A stretch of DNA of 64,000 nucleotides, from positions 1 through 64,000 of the forward strand of contig JACATO010001736.1 of assembly GCA_018389105.1 (NCBI GenBank), read 5' to 3'. The position numbers and the translations under genes were made by a program. Under the pieces are notes generated by a model. That model was not told the DNA's origin. It did no database searches and worked only from the letters and a program-made list of their open reading frames with translations. Of the stretch, positions 1 to 13,624 are shown in pieces. How positions within the stretch are numbered: the first letter of the stretch is position 1; each line of letters begins with the position of its first letter. This DNA comes from Nautilus pompilius (lineage: Eukaryota; Mollusca; Cephalopoda; Nautilida; Nautilidae).

Positions 1-335
1 ACAGTCAGCGCTGCTTAGACACGAAGCTGTTGCTATGGATACACCAAAAAAAAAACAACAACAACAAACAAACTGTTTTTCTACTGCAAATAAATGAACC
101 TGAAGTCACCGGTAAGCAGACCGTGACCATAATTAGGAATACGCAGGTTCATGCAGACCGACCCGACCTGCCACGCGTGTAATAAACCCGGTAGTGTCAG
201 CCGATAAGTGTCGCCATTCCCCGTGATTACCGAAGGAAGAAAAGATAGAGGAGTTTCCAGGCGCCTGAAATATTAACTCCCAGAAAAAATTTCACCTCCG
301 TCAAGCGCAGGAAAACAATGACATTCGGCTCTTTT

Positions 336-366
<31 letters not shown>

Positions 367-908
367 TAATAATAATATAATATACCGCTTTGACTCAAAA
401 TAATATAGAATTTCAATATTAATTAGTAATTTGCTGAAAAAATTCAAACGATATTTTCTTTTGAAAGTGGACTTCAAAGAATTGTCTACTAATTAACTAA
501 TTAATGATAAATAAATAGTTAATAAAATAAGAATATAATTATTACCATAATATTTTTTGATATGCGGTAAAAATAATTAAACTTGATATAAAATGCTTTA
601 TTTTAATTTTGTTTCCAGCACCGAGATTCATGGATGCTATTCCACGTTGCCCATACAACTTGTTACATCAACTTCGCCTGGCGGGTCATCTGAGGTGATG
701 ATTCAAGGGACATAATAAGTATTTACAAACAGCGTCCAGCGATTTTCTTTATTAACGCAAGGGAAATAATTATGCATAATTTTTTTTTTTTAAAAAAAGC
801 TAATAATTTTTCTCTTTATTATATTAAATTAGCATTAATATATAAAACATTAGAAGAAAACATTTTTTTAACTTAACAATTTTATATGTATATATACAGA
901 CATACACA
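1..908. other. Non-coding upstream DNA, AT-rich
   Basis: I see no coding exon here. The stretch holds an AAT microsatellite at about 339-384, then very AT-rich sequence with short poly-A and poly-T runs. Nothing else is recognisable. Confidence 0.6.
339..384. repeat. (AAT)n microsatellite
   Basis: An uninterrupted run of taa units, followed by a slightly impure extension, is directly visible. Confidence 0.9.
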
Positions 909-1580
909 CAATGCTGTGCAAAAGTTTTAATCATTAGCTAATAATGTAAAATAATATTTTTCCATAAACAACATAAAACCCAAAGCGAAATTAGTAACAT
1001 AACCGAAATTTCAAAATGCGCCATTCAAGAAACCATCGAGAAATTTAAGGATATCAGTTCAGTTTATGACAGGTAAGGATGGTGACCCAGAAAAGTACCT
1101 AAGAAATAGGCTCACCTTACCGAAAGATAACCTCTCTGAAGACTACAAAGACATCCCAGCGAGGAAGTAAATCAAGATCGGGCAGAATCCTCGGAGATTC
1201 GGGTTCATGATTCTACAGTACGAAGATTCTTTGAGACGAAGTGGACTTAAGGAACGGGTGACAGTCAAGAAATCCCTGAGCGACTAAAATATGGTAAGCA
1301 ACATCAAAAATGGATTCAAGAACAACGGAGCAAAGTCCTTCGTTCAGATGAACCAAAGTTTGAAATTTTGGGGTTAAAGATAAAGTAGGATGCAAGGAGA
1401 AGAGTTGAAGAAGAATGTAAGGGAACGTGTCTGCAGTAAAACGTGGGGTTCTACCCGGGTTTGAGGGTGTATTTCGACCGTGAGGGCTGGAGATTTAGCA
1501 AGAACAGAAAGAAATATGAATCCAGCCAGATTCTTGTTCATCACGCTGTTCCTTCACCTGCACCAACACAAGTTCACCAA
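909..1580 (+). mobile_element. Tc1-like transposase relic
   Basis: The + strand encodes degraded Tc1-family transposase. Around 1213-1250 a helix-turn-helix stretch reads TVRRFFETKW. At about 1288-1368 the reading KYGKQHQKWIQ followed by RSKVLRSDEPKFEI matches the first catalytic block of Tc1 transposases, whose usual core is WSDESKFE, so the catalytic Asp is kept. Stops and frameshifts break the frame on both sides and the C-terminal half is not seen. At about 909-932 the sequence tgctgtgcaaaagtttt resembles a Tc1-type terminal inverted repeat; I did not find a matching right end. This is a dead copy. Confidence 0.75.
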
Positions 1581-1782
1581 AGGTTTATTTACTTCTTATA
1601 TTAAAAAAATTCAAATTTAAAAAAAAAAAAAACAAAACACGAATGTTGGGCGGACACAGCGAGTTACCTGGACACGATCGGGAGGAGCTCTCCAGTGGTA
1701 GTCAGGATCGATGCCGCAAAAATTTCGATCTAAACTTCCAGGCAAATCTGTGCCGAACCATTATTATTTTTTTTTTTTTGGA

Positions 1783-1911
1783 TGTGTGTGTGTAGGGGGG
1801 TCGGAATAGCCGGAAAAAGTTCCAGTAAGCTAAACTGAACCGGCACCGACCTGGATTCGAACTCGGACCATTTGCCTAGCGAACCACAGCGTCGCCCATA
1901 GCACGCCATGG
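1783..1911 (-). repeat. tRNA-derived SINE fragment
   Basis: Read on the - strand, gagttcgaatccag (plus positions 1851-1864) is a good RNA polymerase III B box. An A-box-like ctgtggttcgctaggc lies about 25 bp upstream of it, the spacing of a tRNA head. The body then runs into a GT- and G-rich tail. The arrangement fits a tRNA-derived SINE rather than a functional tRNA, because I cannot fold a full cloverleaf with an acceptor stem. Confidence 0.6.
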
Positions 1912-2389
1912 CTTTGCAAAAGGTTCGTCTACTGGCCGTGAAATTCTCTAATTCTCTCGAACAATTTTTCGGTAAAATCCCTTTCCCTTTTTTTTTTTTG
2001 CAAACTCTACCAACGATCGGCAGGTGATTTCGAAGTCTCTCCAGCCCATCTCTAAACGAGCTGCGTACGCGGGCAACTGGAATTCCGATTCATCTATAAG
2101 CAATTCAGTCCTGACTCTCCAGTTCTTGCGACATCTTGCCCAAGTTCATTTTTCTCTGTCTTGCTCCCAGTTCCACCCGCACCTCATTAAGACCTTGCCT
2201 TTTAAAGTCATTTTCCCACCCAGTGTGGACGCCGGCACACCCATCCGAGTTCTTGACCTCTCTTTCTTCTGTCCATCAGTAACCTCAGGTGCTGTCTCTC
2301 TTCACCTTTAGCCAGGTGTTCCTTTCTTTCGTGGCCTTAAACACACCAGGCTGTCCAGGCGTGGGGCAGTCCGGGTGGCTGGGACTACG
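1912..2389. other. Non-coding, no recognised gene
   Basis: An open frame at 2024-2311 has no recognisable protein and no supporting splice sites. I see nothing else. Confidence 0.5.
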
Positions 2390-2445
2390 TCACAACAGAC
2401 TTCCTGCCGGCCATATAAAGCGACACACACCTCTCTCTCTCTCTT
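2390..2445 (+). promoter_or_regulatory. Possible TATA-containing promoter with CT-rich initiator
   Basis: The sequence catataaagcg at about 2412-2422 is a TATA-like box, followed 20 bp on by a (CT)n tract at 2431-2443. It could serve an untranslated first exon of the gene starting at 6602, since that gene's coding exon looks to be preceded by a splice acceptor. No transcript evidence is available, so this is weak. Confidence 0.25.
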
Positions 2446-2639
2446 CCTAACTTTCAGGAAACCGAGACGTTAGACGCAGTAAATCATCTCCAAGTGGATG
2501 ATCCATTTTCATTTAGCCCCCCTTTATATATATATATAATATAAAAGTTATTTTAGCCCCCCACAAAAACGATCTTTAATGAAAGCAAAACTGCTCGCTA
2601 ATTTCTATACTTATGTATCCTAATTATGTAAGCTTCTTT

Positions 2640-4410
2640 GTTGTCTGTCTCGGGTGCCGCGCGCGAATATCGCCATGGTTACATCGATTAGACGGCCACT
2701 CACATAATGCAATACCGCGCGAATTAACAACCGTTTCTATGACAACAGACCATAAATTATATTTAAAAAAAAAAGAAAAAAGGACTCTTTGACATGATTT
2801 CAGCGGGGGCTGGTCGCGCTAACACATTCGGCAGCGACTCCCTTCTCCAGCCTCGATCTCGCTCACAAATCTCGCCAACGAGAGATTAAGAGATTAAGCG
2901 CAAAAACCACAAATCAAGATCGATATTAATAGATCCATTTTGAAAGGATTTGATTAAAGCGGAATATGATAATAATACTAATAATATAATTATTATTATT
3001 GCTCCCCTGCCCGGTATACCGTACGCCGCTGCTTGTGAAAGAGTTAGCCTGAAGTATGACGTCATGAATAATTAATCTCCATCTTCCGCCATCAGCTGTA
3101 TTTGTGGGCTGCGGCTGGGCCGGGACGCTGCTGGAGAGACGAGATAGGCTGAATCGGTGAGTAGGCGTCGTAGACTTTGTCGCCGGTCTGTAAGAAAGCG
3201 AGGAAGGGGCGCGGCACCGTCCCCCCCCCCCCACACACACGACGGATCTCGAGAAGCGCGTGTCGTCATGGTTACGGCGACCCGCGCGTCCGACTGAAGG
3301 GGAGGGGGAAGGTTCGGATCGCGAGGTTGGGTCGTAGTCTGTCGTCGACGTTCTCCGCCGACCCCTGTGCGAAATCGTAAATCAATAGCTGAAAATCTAG
3401 GAATACGATACACATCACCATAAAATAATAATAATAATAAATGAATAAATGAAACGACAACAACACAACAACAACAACAAAATACGGTTACCCCAGGGAT
3501 CGCATCTGCGAGTCGCGGGAGCTGGGGGATGAGAGCATCCTGTTTTGGAAATTAGTCCGGATGATTTCCGTACCGAGAACACAGCGGAACCACTCGGGAA
3601 ATCTGCCTGTAGGTACAGCAGTGTGTGTGTGTGTGGTGTGTAGATCTGCTCCTTGTAGCACTCCCCCCCCCCCCCCAGCTCTTTCTGTAATGACCCCGGC
3701 CGGCCCCACTCGAGAACGGCTGTGACGCGGTTAATGTCAGGGATACATCACCCTGCCCACCCACCACCGGGTGATGCCGAGGCCGTCTCTTTGCCCCCCC
3801 CCCCCCCCTCCGGCTGCCTTCGTGTCCGACCCGCCTGCCACCACGTGATAGTACTCCCCCTACCAGATCTGACATCAACCACCCCTCGCTTCCGCCCGAC
3901 CCGTCTTCTTTGCCCGATCTCAGCAGTCATTTCGATCGTTCACCGCCATCGATCCTCCCGACCTTCCCGGGAAGTGTGCGCGCGCGCACGCACCAACCGA
4001 GGAGACCTTTTACCTGTACGCTGACCACTTTACCAAATCGCCCGGCTGCCGACCGGCCGACCGACCGCACTACGCGACCTGTACGGACTGAAACCCGAGA
4101 CCGCGTCCACCCCGAAGACAGAAATCAGGTTTCTGCGCAGTTCCCATCAGGCGGAAAATCCTTTGTTTTGCCGCTCAGTGGCCGAGTTAATCATTTTGGG
4201 ATTGTGAATTTAGAACCTGTTTTCTTTGTTTTAAAAGACTCCTGCTGCCAATGTCGGTCGGTGAGCCCCGAGCAGCCCGCAATGTCTGCTTCGGATACAC
4301 CAGAGGCTATTTCAGCACCTACAGTACAATCAGGATATCGGTTCAATCCGGAAGATGGCGCTTCGTTTCCCCTCATCACAAACACTCACGTAAAGGGGAT
4401 CTGACAGATA
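2640..4410. promoter_or_regulatory. GC-rich, CpG-containing region; candidate promoter or untranslated first exon
   Basis: The base composition shifts sharply from AT-rich flanks to GC-rich sequence with many CpGs. There are several long C runs (about 3221-3232, 3661-3676 and 3796-3808). A perfect cAMP-response palindrome lies at 3057-3064, and an aagatggcgc motif resembling a YY1 site lies near 4352. Several open frames cross it (for example 3910-4404), but none has a recognisable domain. The simplest reading is a promoter or 5' untranslated exon region for the downstream FAM234-type gene. Confidence 0.35.
3057..3064. promoter_or_regulatory. Perfect CRE palindrome
   Basis: The 8-bp palindrome TGACGTCA, the CREB/ATF consensus, is present exactly. 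It sits in the GC-rich region upstream of the FAM234-type gene. Function is inferred from the motif only. Confidence 0.4.
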
Positions 4411-5232
4411 TTTGGGGCTTACAAATAAATAACTTCTTTTTTAAAATCATGCACAAAACACAAGCCAGATTAGTTCTAACGGGTCCGTAATTAATTAGTC
4501 AAATTATTATTATTATTATTATTAATCTGTTTGCTTTATGTACTTAATTCTTTGGTAACGGATGTGTATAGTCATATGATGTCGAAATATAACGATACAT
4601 GGATTGAGCGACCGGTGAAATTGTCTGTTATTATTTTATTTTTTTTGGTAGCCATTAAGGGAAAGAAAGAAAAGAGAAGCTTGTACAAGCAGAATATGGC
4701 TTTAAAGTTTTGCCAACGCCGTCTATGGCAGCCATAAACGCGAACTATTTTGATTGGGTCGCGCAATAATACCACGCATGCGCCTGAAGTCGCGTGTTCT
4801 TCAGATAAAGAGGAGTCTCGCTCGGGCCAAATTATTTGTGTTTCAATTTTCTTTCTCTCTCCCCCCCCCCCGAGAAATGGAAAGTAGGCGACAGGTTCTG
4901 TAGGGGCAATATCCAGTGTAGGCATTATTTAGGTAGAACAACCGTAACGCGCAATTTGGCAAATTATGTTTTTAGACAAATCGCGACAAATTCTTCAACT
5001 CCAGCTGTCAGGGTAGAATTGGTGAACAAGAGGAAACACAAACAAACTAATCGGCCCCGAACTCTACTCGGATCGTCGGTATGTTCGCCCTTACTTTTTA
5101 AAATATTATTTTATGCAAGCCTTTGAATTACTGGAACTATTTAAATCTATTTCCATAAAAAATCTCCAGTGAGCAGAAAGATGTGATGAGGCCGCCTGCG
5201 GTCGACCGTTCAGTTTGTGCGGGCTATAAGGA

Positions 5233-5312
5233 GGTGAGAGAGAGAAAGAGAGAGATAGAGATGGAGAGAGAGATGGAGATGGAGAGAGATGGAGAGAGAG
5301 AGAGAGAGAGAG
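5233..5312. repeat. (GA)n microsatellite
   Basis: A directly visible, slightly impure purine repeat with occasional T interruptions. Confidence 0.9.
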
Positions 5313-5407
5313 GGTTTTGACGTCTGGCATCTTACATCTATGTAGTCTACCTGACATCAAATGGTGGTTATAGATTCCCCAGTAGCAGAATCGTCAATTC
5401 CTGATTA

Positions 5408-5465
5408 GCACACACACACACACACACGCACCCGCACACGCACACACACACACGCACAACACACA
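5408..5465. repeat. (CA)n microsatellite
   Basis: A directly visible CA repeat with a few CG interruptions. Confidence 0.9.
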
Positions 5466-6432
5466 CATTAAAGCTGAATTACCACGCGTCAGAGTTAAAT
5501 ATGACCTACGTAATTTTGCGTCGCCGATACAATTTTATCAGAATCAGGACGCGCTTCTTCAGAGACATATCTTTTCTCGACTGTTAAAGTTATGCAATCA
5601 GGTGACCAGACGTTGGGAGGCGGAAAAAGAGACAAATCTGCAGAGGTCTGTATTTGTGGAGAAGCAGTGTAACTGAAATGAGAACATATTTAAGACTTAC
5701 AGAGAACCTGCATGAATCAACAGGTTCACCGGCCAGATTGTTAAAATGATGAAAACTCTTAGTCTCAACAAATTCTCTTTTTTTTTTTGTCACCAACAAA
5801 GCGTCTAAAAAGAGAGAAGACCGAACCACTTTCTAATATTTGATGAACCCTGCTGCCGATTAATTGTCGTCTGGTGACTCGGATGTAGCATAAGTACTTC
5901 GATCTAGATTCCCAACATGTTTCTCCGGTAGTAATGTAACAGAAGAACCAAAAAATGGACAGATTGAGCACCTTGCTCCTTCTCCAGATCCTCCACATTT
6001 ATAATAAGGCGGGGGAATCAATACTGCAACGAATATGACCCTGACTAGTTTTATTTCCCAAATTCCCAGCAGAGGGAAAGCGGGCAGTTTTTCGCCATCC
6101 GCTCAGTCAGAAGAAATAACCCAAAGAATTTGTATAACGTCCGTAATATTTACGGCAGGAACCGAGTTTTACCAAGAAGTGTAATATTTCTGAACCACAC
6201 CATCCAAAGCCCACGTTATTTGTCATTCTATCGAACCAGGCGCAACCATTCAGCGAATGGTTAACCAGCCATATCACCATCCACTCTGTAAAAAAACAGA
6301 CGGTTTTTGAAACCATATTCATCGAATCTTTCGATAGTTGATGACATTTAGAAAAAATAAATTATTATATTCGCTTATTTAAATTAGCAGGTAAATACAT
6401 AACAAAAACCTTATTGTTGATGTTTTATTCAG

Positions 6433-6601
6433 ATGCCCGGAGCTGCCTGAGCGGGTCGCATCCTCTGGTGAAAGCCCGGACTGCTGCTGAGGAACAGAAA
6501 ATCCCTGTGTCCCGTTTCGAAAAGATGGAAGGTGTTCGGTTTGGTCTCTTGCAGACAGACAACGGCCGGCCGTGGGGTCTTCTGTGACGGGCTGATCGAG
6601 G
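6433..6601 (+). promoter_or_regulatory. 5' UTR segment with a five-codon upstream ORF
   Basis: A tgttttattcag acceptor ends at 6432, suggesting that the coding exon of the FAM234-type gene starts here with 169 bp of leader and is spliced from an upstream untranslated exon. The very first three bases of the exon are an ATG that opens a short ORF (MPGAA, stop at 6448-6450). That could dampen translation of the main ORF. The acceptor and ORF are seen; the role is inferred. Confidence 0.4.
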
Positions 6602-9600
6602 ATGTCGAGGGTGATATTCTCCAAGATAGGCAAGCACAGAAGCAGCAGCCTCTACTACGGCGAGCAGGACCACAGCAAGGAATGCTCCTCCGACGACGAC
6701 GTCTTCATGGAAGATCTGGCCGGCGACGGCTGCGCGGCTTCCAAGCCGCTCATGCATCCGCGACAGCGGACCCGAGTGAAAAGCCGGAGGCCGCCGTGCA
6801 GGTGCCGCCTGCTGCTGCGGCCCCTGTGCTACTTCCTCCTGCTGGTCGGGAGCCTCGGCTCCCTCGTGGCCGCCACCTTGTACATCGTCAGCAGCTACAA
6901 CGGCACGGGCGACGCCGAAGACGCGCCGCCACAGCAGCAGCAGCAGGCCAGCAGCAGCAGCAGCAGCATCCAGAACCAAGAGGAGTATGTGGTCGGCTGC
7001 TCTGAAATAGAAGTGGAAGATGTGTGGGTGGCGGCTTTACCCAAACTCCTGACCGAGTCGGCCTTCCGGCTTGTAGACGTCAATCAAGACGGCGTCTTGG
7101 ACGTCATCCTGGGGTTCGCTACCGGTAAGGAAAATTTACGACTACTTAAGGAAGAAACTCCCTTCCCCCCCCTCTCTCTCTAGCTCTCCGAGGAGTAAAA
7201 AAGGGATGTCCAGAATTTTAAATGCACAGAGGGGAAAAGAATAAACACAACAGAGTGAATGCACAGAAAGAACATATTAAAAGAAAATAATTTTTTATAT
7301 AGCTGTCAGGGCCTTGTATTATAAGGGACACAAAGGTAAACAAAAAGGGGGCCTAAAACTTGGAAGTGGCGTCATAATATATACAACTTTTATTCATTTT
7401 CCATGTATAAGAATCCGGAGATCAAACCAGATTCGTCAACGTTCGATCTCCATTTCCTTTGTTTGACCATTAACAGGGCTGGTATCGGCAATAATCGGTG
7501 GTTCGTGCTTCCGGACCCTGTTCCCGCCTGGTCTGGCTCCTTAGACTGCCATTTGGGGATGGTTTTTTTTTTGGCTTTTTTAAAGAAATTTCTTCTCCTT
7601 AATGCGTTTCTGTTTTTTCTCTCCCTCCCCCTAAATCACCAGCACATTTATACACACACACCGAAGTTATCCAAAATGCCTTTCAATGAATTCTGTTCTC
7701 GGGGCTGATATGAACCCATCCTTCATCTGAAATACCAACCCAACGCATCTTTAAGCGTACAGATCGTGGTAGACTGCCCAGCTGGGTCACGTGTCATGCG
7801 TTCGCCATTACTATAAAATGGCTTACGAAAACAAATCTATTATAAAAAGTGTGTACCCATTCCTCCTCGTTCTTTGAGATCCTTAGAAAGAAAAGAGCTG
7901 GTGTCCTTACCCTTTAACGTCAAAAGTTTTGCTAAATCCCCACGCGACTTTCGGTGTTGAAAAAGTAGAAATTTAAAGTTTCGAACAAAGTTCAGAATAA
8001 CCGGCGTCGTCCATCTCTCCGGAATCATTCCAGCAAGCATCTTCGAACCTATTTCAAACCGTTATCGTCTTTAACCAGAAATGGCCACCAAGCCTGTGGT
8101 TTGACTAAAACTGTAGAGAGGGCGCCGAGCGTCTCTGCCGGTTTCTCGCGAATAGTTCCGTTTGGTAACCCTAAGGTTTGGTCCGTCCGCCCCAACCACC
8201 GACCACGCCACCTATCCTATTCCAAAAGTCGACCTTTCTCACAGAACCGAGTCAGATGCATCTCTGTTGTCCTCAAATAAAGAGAAATAGCTTGACTTCT
8301 GTTCGCTTACCTGGAAATGGAAATGCTGTGTAAAAGACCCAGGGGATATCTCACCCTCACTTCTATTTCAGCAAACCTTCATGTATATAACCCTTTAAAG
8401 GCAGAATTGCTATTGGAGGCTCGAACCACCCAGGACATCACTTAGACCTTACACCATTTGGGAAACTTCTGTCCCATCCAGTTTTCTGTCAAAGATTTCT
8501 GGAATCATTTATAACAATTTCACATATATATGCTGCTCGAAAACCACTGCGGATCAAGGGGTACAACGTTGATGTGATAATGTTGTTCGGTATTATAAGG
8601 AAAGCGAAGTTGATCCTCCACAATGGGGTACTTCTATCTGTAAAGTCCAGGAAAAAATCTGGACTGGCAGAAAAGTACAGGGGGGGGTTCAGCCTCTCAC
8701 AATCCACCCCCATGTGGTCTGTAGCCAACTTGCGCCATGTACAGTGGTGGCCCATGGTTAGTGCATAGTATTATTAGGCCGGAGCTGATTTAGCGCAGTT
8801 TGTGTTGAGAATCAACCCCTGTTTCATTTTGAAGGTCAGATTTCGACTGAGTTACTGTCCAAAAATGGTTTCTTTCTCTCTTGCAAGACCGTGAAGCTAG
8901 CCTGGCGATGCATTGTTGACTTGGATTGGCTACCCTCATGTCTTACAGAATCCCTAAAAGTCTACTGCCTAATCCAGGCTCTAGAAATGCCACTCTGGCT
9001 TCCCCGAGCTCATCTACTGCACAATGTCGAGTTGCTTCAGGCTACAGTGCACCAGTCTCTCTGGCAAGTTGTGCGGCCGACAAATGTCATCTGTTGTGCG
9101 ATCCTTTATCAACCAGAATTTAAAACGACCACTTTGGTGACAAAACATGTCTTAAATGCCAAACCAACAGCATCCAGCATGTTTGACACTTTCCAAAGCC
9201 ACTTCCCATTTTTCATTGTAATTAGCCATAAAGAATTCACAGACCTTTCTTCTTAGGTCCTGATATAGACAAAGTCAACATTGAATTTTAAAATTCTTTT
9301 TCTCTGTTTTTTTAAATGATGTTAGAGATAAGGTCATCCAACATTTGCATACACAAATTTTGATAGCAAAATCAGGAACTTAATGATCTATAAGTGCCAC
9401 CTCCAAGATAAGCTTCCCACTTACCACTGTAGTATTATCATCTTGCCATGAAGTGCAGCAATGCCACTGGCTCCATGCAAGAATTCGTGTATTACCAAAC
9501 CAATATTGATGGTAGGTGTACAAGAAATAGCTTCACATGACAACCAGTTTTCGAAGTTGTGATATGCTAGAAAAATAACAAATACAGATGATCTGTAACC

Positions 9601-12600
9601 ACACAGAGTGGTTGTATTCAATCTCAGATAGGGTGCTATACCCATTATCTAAATTCCTATTTATTTTTTTTGTCTTTGATTCATGGTAAAACGAGTAAGA
9701 TACAACTTGTTAAACTTGGATTTTTACTGTGACTGTACAAGTTGAAAGCTATTTCTCAGTGACTTAAGTTGATTCCTGGCACCAAAGTTAGTCCATGCTA
9801 CCATGTCGTCTGGTTTGAAGCTGTCTCCAATAAACGGAGTGCCTTAGAATTCTGTGGTAATATTCAGTGTATAATGTCTCTTATTAAACACATCTTTTTC
9901 ACTATTAATAATATACAATAATACAATAGACTATTTAGCTACTTTGGAGCTGAAAAAAGAAAATATAACTATCTGAGCTACTGTGACTCAACACAGTATA
10001 AAGAAGTATATAACTAAAACAAACACATTAAAATAGTTAACTGTCACAAAGAGTCAAGTATAAATACTCGTACATTAAATTCTGCCCATGGTGTTTTAAG
10101 AATCACAGATAACTATCATTCACAATGACACTTTGAAGTAATTTCATTGTCATTTAAAGTCTTGGTCCATATGTCATAAGTGTTTTAAAATAAGACTTTT
10201 AACTACATTTTACTTTGGATCTCAAGCATAACTGACTTGTTTTCCTACTGATTTTCATGTTCCACGACAGATTATTATAAACCAGAAGGAAGATTAAAAA
10301 GAATCTGTAAAAGATAAGTAACTAAATAAGAGCTGTTTTACTTAGTTTTAACTTTGGCATCTGTACTTAATGCCAGATACTGAGTCTACTGACTGACTCA
10401 TGCCAAAATGCTGATCAAGTGTAAAAGATTAAAGATAATATGAATATTATGACTTCTGGCTCTGACTGTGGTTGTTTGTTTGTTTTCTAGGTGTTGATGG
10501 TTTTCAGATTCCCAAATTGGTTTGTGACATATACTTCAGTGGTACTAAGCCATGCCAGGGAGGACTTCTTGCCCTTGAAGGACTTACGGGACAAGAACTG
10601 TGGCGGCACTTCTCTCAACACGAGATCTATGGGATTAATTGCAAAGTGGATTTCAATGAAGACACTGTTCCCGACTGTCTTGCTGGGGGTCGGAATGGAG
10701 TAAGTGATTAGTGTGCCTCTTTTTTTCTGCTTACTAGATACACCTGTACAGGTAAAAAAACGAGGTTAAATCTAACAGCTTGCAACAGTGTTGTTCAGGT
10801 TATTTTACCTTTCTTGAACAATGGATTTTCGGTTAATACCGGTATACTTTCCTTGTATGTACTCTCTGAGCTAACAGCTTTGTGAGGAGGTTTTAGAATG
10901 TATAATTATATAGAGTTTTTAGTTCATATTTATTAAGAAAAGTCTTTTAACTTTATCTGAAACCCTTTGGTCTGGTAACCAGCAGCAGCAGCAGCAGTCA
11001 GGATAGAGAGGATGGTTCATGGAGTAATTTAGAATTGGGTAAGTAGTAAACTATGCTTATATCGGTAGACTGAAGTTGTCTAACTCCAAAAGAGGTGTCC
11101 AGAAATGGTACCATCCACAGGCTGATTTATGGTGCTGTGCTCATCATATCTATACTAACTCTCCACTTAGGCTGTCATCACAAAATATAACATGAATGAT
11201 CATATAGTTTGCATCACATTTACATACACCGCCGTGTATCTATTGTAGCTCTGCCATACAGCATTTCTGCTATTTTCCAACTTGAAATTCTAAACTTTAA
11301 TTCCTGTATCAAACTACCATCATCATTATAACACTCATTGTCAACATCGTCACAGCAAACAGTATCAATTAATTTTCAAATTTTCTTAATTAGATATGAT
11401 AGGAATGAATATAAAAAAATTTTAAAAATAACATGGAAGTTAACTTCATTTTCAGATTAGAAAAGATGGTGCTCAACACATTGCCAAGTTTTCTGGTCTT
11501 TAAAATAAGTTAATAAAAAAAATATTTGAGCCGAACCATTTATAAAAATTACAGAAACTTGCTGGAAATGCTTACAACAATAACTAAAGAAGAAAGGAAA
11601 CTTCTTATAAATCTTTTTTGAAGGAACTTTTCATGACTTTCCACAGCTGGAATGCCCTTGAGAGCTGGTGGTGAGTGGTAGTTAAAAAACATTGCTAAAG
11701 ACAGTGGGTGGGAATTCCCTACATAAACAACGGCAGCCATATTGCTTTTATCATTACTCGCCTCATCTATGGGAAAGCACTGTTACTGCTTTAATTTTAA
11801 GTTCAAAAAAAGACTGGAATTAATTACTTTTTTTTCTCGGTAAATACAGTAAAGTGTAATTTAAATTAAAACAAGAAGAACTATCTTAATGCTCAATCTA
11901 TTGTTATTTAATTTAAAGGTCTTTCAAGCGATCAGTGGTAGAGATGGCAGGACCTTGTGGAATTTTGGGCCCCAGGAGAGTAAAAATGATGTAATGAACC
12001 TGTACACGGCTCAGGTCATCAGAGACCTAGATGGGGACCGAGTGCCGGATGTCTTGGCTATTCATGGTGGTGATCCACTCGCAAAACCAGGTAAAATAAT
12101 AAATTACAGTTTTGATTTTTTGTTTGTTAGTGAAGTGATATAATAATAAGTTCTTTGTTCTTGGCTGCTGCACTGTATTCACCAGTGGATGCTGTTTCTC
12201 ACGCCGCTCAATGAAGTATCACGGTAAAGTATCCACCCGCATTCCCTCTACATGGGTGCAAATAACAAAAAAATTCACACATTCAGGTAGCTTCCATCTT
12301 AAAATTGTTTAATATGAAAAATCTGCAGAAACGAACTGGCATTTGAAAAACAACAACAACAAAAAACAGTGTGAATAAGTGAGTTTTCAATATTGCTTCA
12401 CAGATAATCACAATTTACTGTTTAGTCATCTACTTTTAATTATTAAACAGCCCAAGCTCTGACGTTTTGTTAATCTGGATTATGTTGTTCAAACTACTAT
12501 ACCAAAGGTGGGTAGCTTGCTAAATGAGCACTAACTAAACAGAAGTTTGTTTAGATTTACAGCTTGAGAAGCTTATAACTAACATGTAATGAATACATCA

Positions 12601-13587
12601 GTATTCACTTTGTGAAGGACATTTCATCTCTGATAGTTTTAAAACATGGAATCTGTATTAGTAATTTTGCTGATTTGATTTAGTCATATATTTTATAAAG
12701 TGCAGGTGAACTTAATGAACAAGATTTTGTCTATTTAGGAAGCGTCCATCGTTTGTCTGGCCGTATCATTTTATTTAGTGGGAAGACAGGTAAGGTGATG
12801 AGGTGGCAGGGCGTACCAGACGAGAGAGAATCGTACTACTCACCTCAGGTCTACACGCTCAAGGATGGGACTGAGATGGTTCTGTTTGGAACTGGGGGTG
12901 AAACGCATCCTGGTGCTCTTTGGCAAGTTGAACTTGTTGACCTCTATAAGGGCAACATACAGAGGGTCAGTGACATTTGTTGATCTGAAACAAAGTTTAT
13001 TAATAAGGAGTATTATTTGTCAACATTAATTTTGCCAATCTATGAATAAATGCAAATCAATCTATGTGAATATAAATTCTTTTTGATCTTAATTTCTAAG
13101 GAAGATAAATCAGTAGCCCTATATATTTAATATTAGAAACAGTTTTTTTTGTAGTAGCTCAAAGAACAATAATCTGAACAAACGTTTTAATCAAACACTT
13201 TACAAAAAAGTTAATTTTTAGTTGCACTTGAAGTTGGTTGACAGTTTATTGTCATTAGACTCAACCAGTGTCATCACTTCATATATATATAGATGCAGTC
13301 AGTCATCAACTTGTCTGAATGCCCTACTTTATTTGGATCCCTGTTAATTAAATTAGCCTTGTGAAGAAAATTCAAGAAATATACAACAAGATTTCTTACC
13401 TTTAGTCATTAGTATCTAGTATATATTATATATTTCCCTAATTTATAAAGGTATTAGCAACATCCCAGCTGGTAATTTCTAAGGTGCAATAACGAAAATC
13501 ATTATAAATTGTATAGAATTTTACTCTAGAAATAGTGGCAAAGCAATGTAGACTTCTTTTCTTTGCTTGGTTTAATAATAATAATAA

Positions 13588-13624
<37 letters not shown>

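Larger units (their letters stand above)
4411..6432. other. Non-coding with GA and CA microsatellites
   Basis: I find no supported exon. The stretch contains a purine (GA)n tract at about 5233-5312 and a (CA)n tract at about 5408-5465. The sequence ends in a polypyrimidine stretch and a ttattcag acceptor just before 6433. Confidence 0.5.

Noticed and set aside
1783..1911. A possible functional tRNA gene on the - strand.
   Set aside because: A and B boxes are present, but no complete cloverleaf with acceptor stem and anticodon loop can be drawn; a SINE head is more likely.
3910..4404. A 164-codon open frame on the + strand in GC-rich sequence, whose last part (MSASDTPEAISAP from 4282) looks protein-like.
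   Set aside because: No known domain. A splice from the possible donor at 4386 to the 6433 exon would hit a stop within six codons. GC-rich DNA often contains chance open frames.
4860..4900. The peptide EKWKVGDRFC, resembling the start of an SMN/SPF30-type Tudor domain.
   Set aside because: Only about eight residues match, and the following sequence in any frame does not continue as a Tudor domain.
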